DNA of 64,000 nt from Arthonia radiata (lineage: Eukaryota > Ascomycota > Arthoniomycetes > Arthoniales > Arthoniaceae). The notes under the pieces were generated by a model. It made no database searches, was not told the origin of the DNA, and worked only from the letters and a program-made list of their open reading frames with translations. The stretch lies in assembly GCA_002989075.1 (NCBI GenBank), contig PSQN01000003.1:1174865-1238864 (forward strand), read 5' to 3'. The translations under genes and the position numbers were made by a program. Shown here one piece after another: positions 41,709 through 52,482 of this stretch (positions are counted from its first letter, which is position 1; the number at the start of each line of letters is the position of its first letter).

Positions 41709-42827
41709 ATGCCACTCGCTATGGCGAGCCTCTCCGCCCAAACCCGAATGAGGGCCAGCTCCGCACCTCCTGCGACCTCCCTCGCCAAGTCCACGTCTCG
41801 GAATTTGGTTCACCACCGTGCACTCCCCATTGACTGGCGCAAAGTCGCGCATTCTCAGTGGCGCGATCCCCTCTTCTCTCACTTTCTGCGACTCAATGAG
41901 GTCGAGTATGAAGCCCTAGTCGCGGCCACAGATCTCAAGCTGAAGTTCGAAGGTCTCACGGAAGCCGCTTTCCACAGCGTTGAAGTGCGCGCCAAGAGAG
42001 ACAAGATCGTCGAGGAGCTGTCCTCGGAACAAGAGCCATGGGCAACAGGTAAGGGCTACGGCGATAAGCTTCCAAGTGATTGGGCCGAGTGTCGCAAAAC
42101 TTGCTTAAAGATGCTTATCCATCAGCGTACTTCCGAGTATCGTCGCCAGAGCAAAGACCTCGCCAGGCGTTTAAGCGTTGAGTATGTTCCACGCAAGCGA
42201 GGCCGTGAACCCGCCAGCAAGATTGTAAAACTCTGCTACAAGAAGAAGATCATGTCCCCGGCGTCAACTGACGGCCCAGTGACAATGCCAACCCCCTCAT
42301 TTACTGCTCACCGTTCCATCTCCACAGGCGATGCTGAGGTCAGTACTAATGCCGGGCTCAATGACTTGAAGAGCCACGCTGTCGGGATATCTACGGGACC
42401 CAACTCATCCGTGATCAAAGCAGGGTCAGACATGTCGCGCTATCTGGCCTCCCCTCCACGTCAGCGCCAGCGTTTCTCCGCTACCACACTCATTATTGAG
42501 AACCAGACTCTACCTCGCAGCACTACTCAGTGGATTGCAGCAACTGCACTGCTCTCCAACAAGACTATCGCCGCCGACAAAACAATGCTAGGCAGGATCG
42601 TCTTCGACAAATTCGCGAGACTCCTCGATAGGAATGGATTCGACTTCAGGAAGCACAAGCTCTGCTGGAAGGCTCCGCACCAGCGCTTGCTCGAAATCGA
42701 AGACGACAGTCAACTCAAGCATGCGATTGGCGTCCAAGTCGGCTCCGGCGAAGATGTTCCATATGTCGACTTTGTCATCCTGTCTCGATCGGCCTTCACT
42801 CCCAGAGACGGCGAACGTGGACTCTAG
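41709..42827 (+). CDS. Hypothetical protein, basic, no recognised domain
   Basis: 372 residues from the first true ATG at 41709; the frame is open a little upstream without an ATG. There is no signal peptide or membrane segment. The N-terminal half is charged and helical (IDWRKVAHSQWRDPLFSHFL, then VRAKRDKIVEELSSEQEPW), with a basic patch YVPRKRGRE near 160 that could be a nuclear signal. A Ser/Thr-rich linker separates it from a compact C-terminal part (TTQWIAATALLSNKTIAADK, LLEIEDDSQLKHAIGV). Even composition and no breaks over 1.1 kb support a real gene. It is unrelated to the metabolite cluster as far as I can see. Confidence 0.65.
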   Translation: MPLAMASLSAQTRMRASSAPPATSLAKSTSRNLVHHRALPIDWRKVAHSQWRDPLFSHFLRLNEVEYEALVAATDLKLKFEGLTEAAFHSVEVRAKRDKIVEELSSEQEPWATGKGYGDKLPSDWAECRKTCLKMLIHQRTSEYRRQSKDLARRLSVEYVPRKRGREPASKIVKLCYKKKIMSPASTDGPVTMPTPSFTAHRSISTGDAEVSTNAGLNDLKSHAVGISTGPNSSVIKAGSDMSRYLASPPRQRQRFSATTLIIENQTLPRSTTQWIAATALLSNKTIAADKTMLGRIVFDKFARLLDRNGFDFRKHKLCWKAPHQRLLEIEDDSQLKHAIGVQVGSGEDVPYVDFVILSRSAFTPRDGERGL

Positions 42828-43432
42828 GAGGAGCCTGTACGCCATCTTGAATAGTGTGGTGTATCAGTAACACGCTATGTCGCTCTTCTGCCTCGACGAT
42901 CAGTTGTTAGGCACCATGTCGGTTTCGTCTTCGGTGCAACGTTTGACTCGTCAGCGTCTGCTCTTGCTCATTGTAAAATGCCTGAATCTACTGTACAGGT
43001 ACGTACTTCAATTTGTGCGAGTGGATTGCAAGCGCTGACCTCTGCATAGTGTACTTTGATACCAATCTGTTTGCATAGCGAAGGAGTATAGGGACTGAGA
43101 TGTCATTGTTCGCCGATCTGCCCCCCATGCAGTCATGAGAGACATGATACCGGTGTATTATGCGCGATCACTCGAAACTGCGAGTGGAGAGCGCTCGGAG
43201 AAATTTCTTTGTCGTTCTGTACCAATAGCAGCCATATGCCGGAGCGTGACAAAGAACTCGAACCTGATCACGTTCAACTTCCTCAAGCGCACCTCCACAA
43301 GTCTTCAACCCCCACGAGTCGTTCGCGTGAGCTTACACGTCTGACTGTCGCTAACCCGGCTCTAGTGAACCCCTCAAAGACTGGGCTTTATGACCAGCGA
43401 ACCATTAAGTGGCTCAAGGGAGGCCACCAAGT
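42828..43432. other. Intergenic region
   Basis: I see no supportable gene or signal. Confidence 0.5.
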
Positions 43433-44755
43433 ATGATCACCGGACTGCCTCGAGGCAACGCAGCTAAATCGGCTCGACGCTCGCAGCTCGCAGCCTTGGC
43501 TGTGATACTATTCCACGGTATTAGCTTATTTCTCGCGCTTTACAATGTTCGCAGTCTCAGAGATATGTTGCATGGTCGCGAAACTATCCCTGCTCTGGCA
43601 GCAACAAGAACATCAAAGACAAGCCTGGTCCCGGTACCCGTCTACTTGCGAAGCACAGCACTTCCGGGCTTCGAAGCGTTTTCTACTGCACCACCTCCAG
43701 GTCGCGCTGCTTCATTGCTTGCAACGAGGTTTGGTAGCTTAGGTGGAGATCGCCGTGACTGTTTCCCAGGCCGTTGGTCCCCTTGTACTGCATGGAACAG
43801 CCAGCACGCCAAGCCACACGTAGTCCCATACTCGAACACTCCACCGCTGGGTTTGGACCATTACTTTCGAGCTTTGAATGCCTCCTTCGCTAAATGGTGT
43901 GTCTGGCCAATACGGTCGCTAGTGAAGCGGACCTTATCAGCGCTATCTCAATTCAACCCGACGAAGATGAACTTGGTGCTCGTCGGTCAAGGCTTACACA
44001 TCCTGATCACTGTCTACGTGGCACCGAAACTGCAATCTCACAAAAATCCATGGATCGCGAAGAGCTCGAAGATACTGCTTCGCCTCTTCATGGGAGGTCT
44101 GGCACTGATCTTGCCGTTCAAGAAGTCATCTAAGCATGGACTCGACTTCGACTTCGAGCAGCTGCCCCTCTTGTGTTTGCACTTCCTAGCTGAACACGCT
44201 CTCCTGCAACAATTAGGCCAGTTCCAAACGGTAGCCGAGAGAAGGCTACTTGAGATATCGGAAGTGCAGGAGCGACAGAAGCAGCTCATGCGACGAGACT
44301 CCTTGAAAGGAGCACAGTTTCAACAGGTCTTACCGTCTTTGATACAAGCTATGGTTAGTCAAGGCGTCCTACAATGGAACACCGCGCTGCGTCCGAAAAC
44401 TCTAGTGCAGGCAAAGAACGCTATACAGACTTCCCCAGTTGAGGGTCTGCGTCAGCGGCCCAGTTCAGTGCTGCTTGAACAAGGTGGGAGTCGACGAGAT
44501 GGAGTGGATGATTGGGAAGACTCACGTGACATACAAGCTGGTTCCGAAGATGTTAAGCATCTTCATCAGCCACTAATCAGGAGTCTCAGTGCAATGAGAC
44601 GAAGTACTGGTTTCCGCAGAAGTAGGCCAAATATACCTCGACGCCATGAAGGTGGAGAGAACGTGGTGCCACGCACACACCAAAAGCCGCGTCAGCTGAA
44701 TTTCGACCGCCTCTCTCTGGAATCGCAAGCAAACGCGCTGCAAGCGACGCCTTGA
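43433..44755 (+). CDS. Hypothetical membrane-associated protein
   Basis: 440 residues from ATG 43433, which is the first ATG of the frame. One clear hydrophobic segment (LAALAVILFHGISLFLALYNV) lies near 16-38. Weaker ones lie around MNLVLVGQGLHILITVYVAP and LLRLFMGGLALILPF. A helical stretch rich in Gln, Glu and Leu follows (FQTVAERRLLEISEVQERQ), then a long basic, Ser/Arg-rich tail. I do not recognise a domain. It is intact and as long as a normal gene, but a short intron could be hidden. Confidence 0.5.
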   Translation: MITGLPRGNAAKSARRSQLAALAVILFHGISLFLALYNVRSLRDMLHGRETIPALAATRTSKTSLVPVPVYLRSTALPGFEAFSTAPPPGRAASLLATRFGSLGGDRRDCFPGRWSPCTAWNSQHAKPHVVPYSNTPPLGLDHYFRALNASFAKWCVWPIRSLVKRTLSALSQFNPTKMNLVLVGQGLHILITVYVAPKLQSHKNPWIAKSSKILLRLFMGGLALILPFKKSSKHGLDFDFEQLPLLCLHFLAEHALLQQLGQFQTVAERRLLEISEVQERQKQLMRRDSLKGAQFQQVLPSLIQAMVSQGVLQWNTALRPKTLVQAKNAIQTSPVEGLRQRPSSVLLEQGGSRRDGVDDWEDSRDIQAGSEDVKHLHQPLIRSLSAMRRSTGFRRSRPNIPRRHEGGENVVPRTHQKPRQLNFDRLSLESQANALQATP

Positions 44756-45357
44756 TTACTCATTTGGATGGCATCCGTGGCACTGTTCGACAGCGCGGAC
44801 GACCGGGCGCTCTTACGGGTACTTGACGCGTGAGCAGTTTAGTGAGGTTACTCGACGAGAACGGAGTGAAGATGGACCAGCGGACGCGCCGGCCAGTAAA
44901 ACAATCCGAGGGGTGGACTACGTCTGCGGAGGATATCACGAACGCTTCTACTCCTCTGTGTGCATCGGATGCATAACACGAAAAGGGATGCCGATGACCA
45001 TGACTCGTGCGGTCGAAAATGCTGCCCTCACGCCCTTCGCACCAGATACAGTCACAAAGCGGACAAATTTTCAAGAGTCGCTGGGGAAAGTCAGAGTTGG
45101 ACTGTTCGTGTCCGAGCTTCTATATGCGGCTTTGGGTTTCCCCACACTATGATCCACAAGCGCACCCGGCAGATCCATGACTCTGTTTGAAACCTTCCAA
45201 TCTAGGGTGCACCCATGATGCAAAGATCCCAGCTAAATTATGATCTGCCAATGCCACTTTGCGCACGACCGATGGCGGAACCACACAATGAGAGTGTTAA
45301 TGAACAGATTCGAGGGCGGGTTGTGACCAGTGACAGGTAATCCATGGAAATGAGTCG

Positions 45358-45375
45358 TTTTACCGTACCGTAAAA
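45358..45375. promoter_or_regulatory. Inverted repeat TTTTAC-N6-GTAAAA upstream of the xylanase gene
   Basis: Six-base perfect arms with a six-base centre lie 123 bases before the start codon and 37 bases before the TATA box. No known factor is assigned. Confidence 0.35.
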
Positions 45376-45411
45376 CCTACATCCCCAGCAGGATCCGCTG
45401 GAGCGTCAGAC

Positions 45412-45417
45412 TATAAA
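45412..45417 (+). promoter_or_regulatory. TATA box of the xylanase gene
   Basis: TATAAA lies 81 bases upstream of ATG 45498 in a pyrimidine-poor context, a normal distance for a strongly inducible fungal gene. Confidence 0.6.
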
Positions 45418-45497
45418 GGCCATGGTGTCCCTACGCTCCTGCGTTCTGTGCACTGTCTTTAGCGTCAGCATACCACAGTCATTCCACCAAAATCACC

Positions 45498-46595
45498 ATG
45501 AAGCTCACCACAGCAGCACCGCTGCTCCTCGCAGTGGCTGAGGTTACAATCGCCATACCAAACCCTCTCAAATCGCTACATACCCGGCAAGCCGCCGCAC
45601 CCGCGTTGGACGACCTCATCAAGGCGAAGGGCAAAGCCTACTTCGGCACCGCGTCCGACTTCGTTGGCAACCCCGCAGAGCTCAGTGACACCGGATACCA
45701 AAGGTTGCTCAACAACACCGCCCTCTTCGGGCAGCAGACGCCCGCCAACGCCATGAAGTTCGATGCCACAGAGCCCAGCCAGAACTCCTTCAATTACGCA
45801 GGCGGGGACAAGATCGCAGCCTGGACCAAAGAGCGCGGCCAGCTTCTGCGCTGCCACAACCTTGTCTGGAACCAGCAGCTGCCGTCATGGATCAGCGGCC
45901 GCCAATGGACCGCTGCGGACAACTCGACCCTGCAGGCGATCATGAAGAACCACATCACCAACGTGGTCAACCACTACAAGGACGCGTGCTACGCATGGGA
46001 TGTGGTCAACGAACCTCTCAATGATGGCGATGGGTCATACAAGACTGGGCCATTCTTGTCAGCTATCGGGCCGGCGTATGTCCCGCTCGCATTCCAGTTC
46101 GCGCAGCAAGCCGTAGCGGCAACGGGCAAAGACATCAAGCTTTATGTCAATGAGTACAACAACGAGTTCGCCGGCGCGAAGACCAACGCCCTTCTCAATA
46201 TCGTGCGTGACATCAAGAACCGCGGCATCAAGATCGACGGCGTGGGCTTCGAGTCGCACTTCATCGTTGGCCAGACGCCCACGCGTGCTGCGCAGGCGCA
46301 GGTGAAGCAGCAGTTCGCCGCGTTGGGTGTTGACGTTGCGGTCACGGAGTTGGATGTGAGGTTCTCGGCTTTGCCACCCAGTCAGGCGCAGCTGCAGCAG
46401 CAGTCGACGGATTACGTGAATACTGTTGGGTCGTGCTTGGACACGCCGAGATGCGTGGGTGTGACGGTATGGGACTTTGATGACAAGTACAGCTGGATCC
46501 CGAGCACTTTCTCGGGTAGCGGGCAGGCGGATTTGTTCAATCAGGACTTGACGGCCAAGCCGGCGGTGCAGGCGATTGCTGATGCGTTGCGTTGA
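45498..46595 (+). CDS. Secreted endo-1,4-beta-xylanase, glycoside hydrolase family 10
   Basis: 365 residues, no introns, from ATG 45498. Residues 1-19 are a signal peptide and a Kex2-like site (LHTR) follows at about 28-31. The GH10 barrel is complete: FGTASDFV, the substrate-binding LRCHNLVWNQQLPSW, the acid/base Glu in WDVVNEPLND and the nucleophile Glu in VTELDVRF, with VTVWDFDDKYSWIPSTF at the end of the barrel. No carbohydrate-binding module is attached. It hydrolyses the xylan backbone of plant cell walls outside the cell, which fits a plant-associated or litter-degrading lifestyle. It is not part of the polyketide cluster. Confidence 0.97.
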   Translation: MKLTTAAPLLLAVAEVTIAIPNPLKSLHTRQAAAPALDDLIKAKGKAYFGTASDFVGNPAELSDTGYQRLLNNTALFGQQTPANAMKFDATEPSQNSFNYAGGDKIAAWTKERGQLLRCHNLVWNQQLPSWISGRQWTAADNSTLQAIMKNHITNVVNHYKDACYAWDVVNEPLNDGDGSYKTGPFLSAIGPAYVPLAFQFAQQAVAATGKDIKLYVNEYNNEFAGAKTNALLNIVRDIKNRGIKIDGVGFESHFIVGQTPTRAAQAQVKQQFAALGVDVAVTELDVRFSALPPSQAQLQQQSTDYVNTVGSCLDTPRCVGVTVWDFDDKYSWIPSTFSGSGQADLFNQDLTAKPAVQAIADALR

Positions 46596-48459
46596 GGAGA
46601 CTCTGGGACGGGAATGTGAGCAGATTGAGCTAAACCCAATGCGAGTCTTGGCATTCTCTTGTGCGTCTTTGTGAGCTTCGCTTTCTCCTCTCTTCTTTTC
46701 TCTTCACCGATCATCATGCCAATGCAGCGAAACTGTTGAGCACAGGGACACATTGGCCAACAGATGGTTTTGCGATTGGGAGGTGAGAGGTCCCAGCAGC
46801 GCAAGTGAAGTTTCAGAGACCGCAGCTCTGCTTGCGGATGAGAGACACTCTCGTTGGCTACGCATCTGACGCGTCAATGATCAACACAACTTTCCCAGAC
46901 GATCAGCTACTGAACTAGTGGACAGAAGCTGAAAAAGCTCAAGGATCCCAAGCCAGTGGTCAGATCGCTCCGAGTCAAAGCGCATGCAGCATCAGCAGTC
47001 TTTGCATCATAGGTCTGACAGCTACTGTTGAGTAAAACCCGCGATAACATCAAGAGGTACTTCAGAGATCAGAACGTGAAAGGACGCTGCACTTCCACGC
47101 ATCTTGCGGCCGGACTATGAATGTCATGGGCGGTCAGTCAGAGTGTGAGAAGGCTGCAGCTGGTTTATCCTGGTAATCGCACCGATGAGACTCTCGAGAT
47201 CCTGATCTTGACAAAAGACACCGACAGAGCTCGGGGTGCGACATCAGGTGCGCGAATCCTCTCGAGCAGGCGGCGACTCTATGAGCATGATGCAGAAGCT
47301 CGGCTCATACGAGTGACACGCTAGATGCTGAGACAGATTCGTGCGTAGGTGAGGGAGCTTGGCATCGTGAGTATCGTCTGATTACTGCTCGAAGCTTGAG
47401 TGAGTGCTCAGTATCAGCGTGAAAACGGGTCAAGGCCACCGTGCTTCTTGTGGGCACTGCAGTCGATGAGACGTGAAAGCGCTCATTGCTGTCGATGTCA
47501 TGTCAAGAACGCCATCTACATTAGGTGAGGGTGTCCGACCTTGCGTATTCGCACCTGACGATGACATTGGAGTTCAAAAGAACACTGATACTGGTCAGGA
47601 TGTGATGCAGTTCGAGACTCATCGCGCTTCGTGCCAGGCCACACTGTCTACTTGACGCGAAAGCGCTTGAGACTAGTTGAAGCCAGAGCGAGGAGCCACC
47701 CACCACTACAGCGCAACGAGGGATGCTTGAACCTGACGTATGCATCTGATGTTTACTCCTGCATGCTGGAATTAGTACGCAATAGTCAAACCAGCGCATG
47801 CGGTCGGTGACCTCCAGCACCTTCGAAGCGTTTGCATAAGCGAGGGGTCGACTCATGAATTGCTACTGATATCTTCCAACCGCATCAAAGCGCTCGGAGA
47901 GATTAGAAAGCTAGGTCATAGTTTGATTACCGCCTCAACCACAGCAGGAATCGGTGGGTGATGCTTTCGTTTTAGATGACGATTTTGGGAAACCCAACGG
48001 TGCATGTGAGGCATTGAACGCAGCCCATCTCATGACTAGAACAAGGAGCCTGCCACGAGCTAAGCACTTTCGAGATCATGCCTGCTTCAACATGCCGGCC
48101 CATCAGGCGAGGCGATGCTGAAAAAGGTCCATGCGATCTGAGTTCTGGCGACGATCTCAAAAGTCTGTTGGAGTCGGTGTGGGTTCATGTAGCCGTCATC
48201 GTTTCGACGCTGGACACGACCCGAAAAGGGCTGGTCCGTGGCGATCGTGAAATCAACAATGGCAGGTGAAGAACTGCCCAGCATAGAGCATGCCTTCACG
48301 TGGCGCTGGGCGTGAGTACTCACTTCATCGTGAGGAAACCAGATGCTCTAACCCTGGACACTGCGAGCCATGTATGTCGCATAGACTTGCTGATACCAAT
48401 CTGCAGCTCTCATCCTGGCTTGGCCCTCACGCCTGGAAGGCACCGACCTGCTCCTTCAC
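46596..48459. other. Gene-free region
   Basis: 1.9 kb with only short ORFs on both strands and no recognisable motif. I see no tRNA and no repeat in it. Confidence 0.5.
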
Positions 48460-49393
48460 TCAGCCATCACAACGCCCATACACCTCACACCAACATTGCT
48501 TCTCATCCTCACAATCCACAGGCTCGCGACCAAACATCATGTGCCACATATACTCCATAACCCGTCCACTCACCCAGTCGCTCTCCTCAGTCTCCATTAC
48601 CCAGCGCCGGATATTCTCATAATAGCTCTTCTGTCTCTTCCTCACCTGCTCTCTGGACACAGCAAACTGCGCGCAGCATGCACTTGCGATCTTTTTCGGC
48701 ACCTCTACACCTTGGCCCAGGATCTGGATATGTTCCCACGCGGCCGGCACGAATTTCTCGACTTGATGATCGGGGCTGTCGTATTCAGGATCTGTGGTCG
48801 GGCGGTCGGTGCGTATCATGTCAGGACATGAAAGCATAGTCGTGCAGCGCAGGTTGACGTAGCCGCGCTTTTGCACTGTGTCGGTGCGCAGGTGCTGGAG
48901 CGACACGAGACTGGACTTGGTGTCAAGCGGGTCATCGTTATGCCACGCGGTCTCGTGATAGTGGATGAAGGCCGTAGTGTCGGGAAGGGCATCGTAGAAG
49001 TCAATGAGGAACGTGAGGTAGGAGATGGACTCTTGGCCTTTGTTGACGGGAGGATGGAGGGACGCCGTGGTGTCGTTGGCGACATATACGTAGGGTCGCC
49101 AACTGCAATCCATTAGACCAAATCGTGATCAATGGCGGGTGGAGCGCAGCAACATACTCCGTCAAATTGTCCAGCCACGACACATCCTGACCCGGCAGAT
49201 GCGCCGTCACCACGCCCTTCTCCGGTGGCGGTTGTCGCAGCAGCTCCAACAACGGCTTGCGCTCAGCGCTCTCTACGCTCGCCTCTGTCTTGAAGTGCGG
49301 GAAGGCGTCATAATTGTAGATGCGCAAGACGAGCGCAACTGCGAAGAGTGTCGCGACGCTGACGACTAACACAAAGCGAGCGGAGGAGAGCAT
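48460..49393 (-). CDS. DUF3431 family protein, type II membrane
   Basis: Two exons, complement of 49158-49393 and 48460-49102, with intron 49103-49157 (GTATGT...CAG), give 292 residues from ATG 49393. A hydrophobic segment near residues 5-25 (RFVLVVSVATLFAVALVLRI) is a signal anchor, so the body probably faces the secretory lumen. The domain begins at VVTAHLPGQDVSWLDNL and contains VNKGQESISYLTFLIDFYDALP, with HNDDP and GYVNLRC after it, as in other fungal DUF3431 proteins. An acidic Cys pair region closes it (DCEDEKQCWC). Family function is not established; glycosyltransferase-like folds have been suggested for such domains, and I do not rely on that. Confidence 0.85.
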
Positions 49394-49734
49394 TACATTG
49401 AAACGGCGCGTTTCGCTACCCAGGGAACAAGACAAGAGAACGAGTGGGGAGGAGCATCTTCGTTGCGCACGAGGAGGCTTGGATATTGGAATTCAAGTAT
49501 GCGACGGAGGAGTAGCGTTTTGCCCTGAAGATGGCCCTGGGTCTGCGCTGCCAATGGGGGATACAGGCATGCTTTGGTGTGGGCGCACGAAGAGCGCCAA
49601 GAGCCGAGGTTCTTATTCGGGTATCTTGTGGGGGTGGCGATTCATGTAGCCTCAGTCCACTCAGGCCCGTGCGCTCGGCTAATATATTACCCGATAAGGA
49701 AATGCTCGCCCTACGGGTCTGAGGCCCGATAGCA

Positions 49735-51181
49735 GTCTTAGCGGAGTTTTATATTTCTTAGTATTTTTTATACCTAAAAGTTACCTTATATAGATATACT
49801 TTATATAACTATTTTAATAGCTATTATTATAAGAAAAGCTATAGTAGAAAAACAATCTTAAAATCTAGTACTATAATTTTTTATTTAATCTCTACTAAGT
49901 AAAATAGGCTATATGGATTCTTTAAAGTTTATATATAATATATAGTTTAGTATTTAAAGGCTTTAATATTAGTTAAGTTAAATTAAATAAAAAGAACTTA
50001 AATATGAATAATAATCAATAAAAAATAAAGAGAAGAAGGTTAATTAGCTTCTATCTAGACTTTAATTATAGTATATAACCTTCTATACTACTCTCTTATC
50101 TCTTATATACTTAAATTAATCTAGCTATTAAATATTCTTTAGTAAGTTTATAAAGGGTTTATATAATAATTAAGACCTACTTAATTATCTTAGGCTTTAA
50201 TATAAGTTAATAGAAGCTATAATATTTTTAATAAAGATTTAAAAGAAAGTAGTAAGACTTTTAAGATAGCTAATATTTAGAAAGTATAAGATTAATTAAG
50301 TATAAAAGTTTAATATAGTTTTTAGCTATATAAACATTAAGTAAATATACTATTAAGAGGCTCTATACTTAACTTAACTACTACTTAATTTATTATAGTA
50401 GAAGTATATTAATTAATATTAGAGTAAAAAGTATATTTTATTTTTCTACTACTATATATATCTTATCCTTTTAATACTATTATATACTTCTTAACTATAT
50501 AAGTATAATTCTCTTTTTAGTATTCTTAGGCTTTTAATATATAACTATAGAATATTTATAGACTTAATTATATAATTTAACTATTTTAGAGTATATTTAA
50601 GCTATAAGATATATATAAAAAACTATTTAAGCTTTAAGACTTAAACTAATTAAGTACTATATTAATTTATTATATAGAGTAGGCTTATTATTTACAGCTA
50701 TAATAACTTAAAGTAATTAATTAAATTAATATACTAAATATTAAGACTATAAAAGAGTATATACTTTAAAATAACTATACTTCTATACTAGCTAAAGAAC
50801 CTTCTAACTTATCTACTAACTTAGTAAATAATCTATAAAAAGATACTACTAAGTATAATAGCTTTTATAAGCTTTTTTAATATACTAGTATAAATAACCT
50901 ACTATTTTACTATTTAGAGCTTTAAGATACTATGTATAGAGTTTTTTTAAAAGCTATTTATAACCTTGCAAGTAATACTAAAGATATTATAATTTACTAT
51001 TAATTAGTTAATATTTTATCTTCTTGTAAGTTTAATCTCCTTTTACTTCTTCTAATAGATATTAATAAGAGTATAAATAAGAAAAATATTAAGATACTTA
51101 GCTTTTTTAATAAGTATTTTAATACTAAGCCTATCTATATTATCTTTAGAGACTAAAAGACTCTTTAATAAGTCTATTTAA
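49735..51181. repeat. RIP-saturated AT-rich DNA (left arm)
   Basis: Composition changes abruptly near 49735 from balanced to very AT-rich. CpA and TpG are almost absent while TpA, CT/AG and AC/GT remain, which is what exhaustive RIP leaves. No intact frame survives. The sequence resumes after the copia element at 56563, so both arms were one older repeat. Confidence 0.8.
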
Positions 51182-51688
51182 TGTTGAAAATTAACCAACT
51201 AGCTGGTTAGCTGGAACCTCTAGGGACCTAGAGTATCGGGCAGGTTCTACCGGCTGTCTCGGTCTAGAATAGAACAAGCCCTTTACCTCAAAGGTTGGGC
51301 CTAGTGGCCCGGGCCTAAGACAAAAAGAAGCATTGTACGACCCGTCCTAGACAGCTGGCCTGTAGTCTAAGACAACATAAGATAGACTAAGACTAACAGT
51401 TTTAGATAGACGGAATTACTGTCTTGTGCGGTAAGTTACGGGTTATCTGGCCCCTATTAAAAGAACAGATATCTAGTAAGTCCTGCACGGGCCGCTAAAC
51501 TTAGATATATAAGCTAGGATCTCTCTAGAGGATTCTAGCTAACAAGACAGACAACACAACAACAGCTTCTCTTTGTTACTGAGTATTGTACCTGTAACAA
51601 GCCTAAGTATTGCACTAGTCCCAAGCTAGTCTCGTCTTCCTACTCTTTGTAGTAGTATCCTTCTTCTTACCTGCACCCTTTTTTAACA
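51182..51688 (+). repeat. 5' long terminal repeat
   Basis: Bounded by TG...CA. It carries TATATAA at 51506-51512 as a likely promoter. It is less eroded than the right LTR. Confidence 0.9.
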
Positions 51689-51712
51689 GGTTATAAGCCC
51701 GGGTTAGCACCA
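51689..51712 (+). other. Primer binding site, half-tRNA type
   Basis: GGTTATAAGCCCGGGTTAGC directly follows the LTR. It resembles the complement of the anticodon stem-loop of initiator tRNA-Met, as in Drosophila copia, and not a tRNA 3' end. Confidence 0.5.
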
Positions 51713-51842
51713 ATTCCTTTCGAATTTTCTTTTTAGAAAATGTTTCCTCTACGACACCTATCGGCACCTCCGAACGATCCTATTACCAATCGACTCTAAA
51801 TTTTGAGCCCAATTCAACTATTATAACAGGATTTCCTTTTTT

Positions 51843-52315
51843 TGGAAATCTCCGACTATATATTCGGCTATAGACTCCTCTCATAAGATCTCTAAACTTA
51901 AGGGCTCTACTAATTGAGACATTTGGTCGATTCGAATGGAGGCCCTTTTAACTGAAAAGGGCTACGGTGATGTTATGATCCCCTTTTCCGGCTATTTAGC
52001 TGGAGATATTACCGAAGCTAGCCGCCAGGAACGGTCGACAAGGGCAGCAGCCCTTATTCGACTAACTCTAGAAGACGGTCCCCTTATTCAAACAAAGGGG
52101 ATTTATAACTCTCTAGAGCTTTGGGATAGCCTAAAAAGGTTATACGAATCGAAAGGTTTCAGTTCCGAGTTTCTAATTTGCAAGGAGCTCTTTAGCACTA
52201 CACTAGGCAAGGTAAAAAACCTTGAGCTTTACCTCGCTAAAATTAGACAATTAACGGACGATTTGGCAACCCGAGGACTAGCACTACCCAACAAGGTGGT
52301 AGCTGCCTACGTCCT
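51843..52315 (+). pseudogene. Copia gag, 5' part
   Basis: The frame reads from about 51843 (no ATG) to TGA 51915, which stands where family members have Trp, and then from ATG 51936 (MEALLTEKGYGDVM) to the gap. It is the capsid-type UBN2-like gag: LWDSLKRLYESKGFSSE and ELYLAKIRQLTDDLATRGL. The 3' part is lost in the gap. Confidence 0.75.
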
Positions 52316-52482
52316 NNNNNNNNNNNNNNNNNNNNNNNNNNNNNNNNNNNNNNNNNNNNNNNNNNNNNNNNNNNNNNNNNNNNNNNNNNNNNNNNNNNNN
52401 NNNNNNNNNNNNNNNNNNNNNNNNNNNNNNNNNNNNNNNNNNNNNNNNNNNNNNNNNNNNNNNNNNNNNNNNNNNNNNNNNN
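52316..52482. other. Assembly gap (167 N)
   Basis: Ns lie inside the copia element between gag and the zinc knuckle. If the length is only an estimate, the change of frame across it means nothing. Confidence 1.

Larger units (their letters stand above)
44756..45497. other. Intergenic region and xylanase promoter
   Basis: ORFs on both strands at 44760-45152 lack an ATG at the right place and any recognisable features. The right end holds the xylanase promoter elements annotated separately. Confidence 0.5.

Noticed and set aside
44760-45152. Overlapping ORFs on both strands
   Set aside because: Neither has a proper ATG start or any recognisable motif; probably chance.
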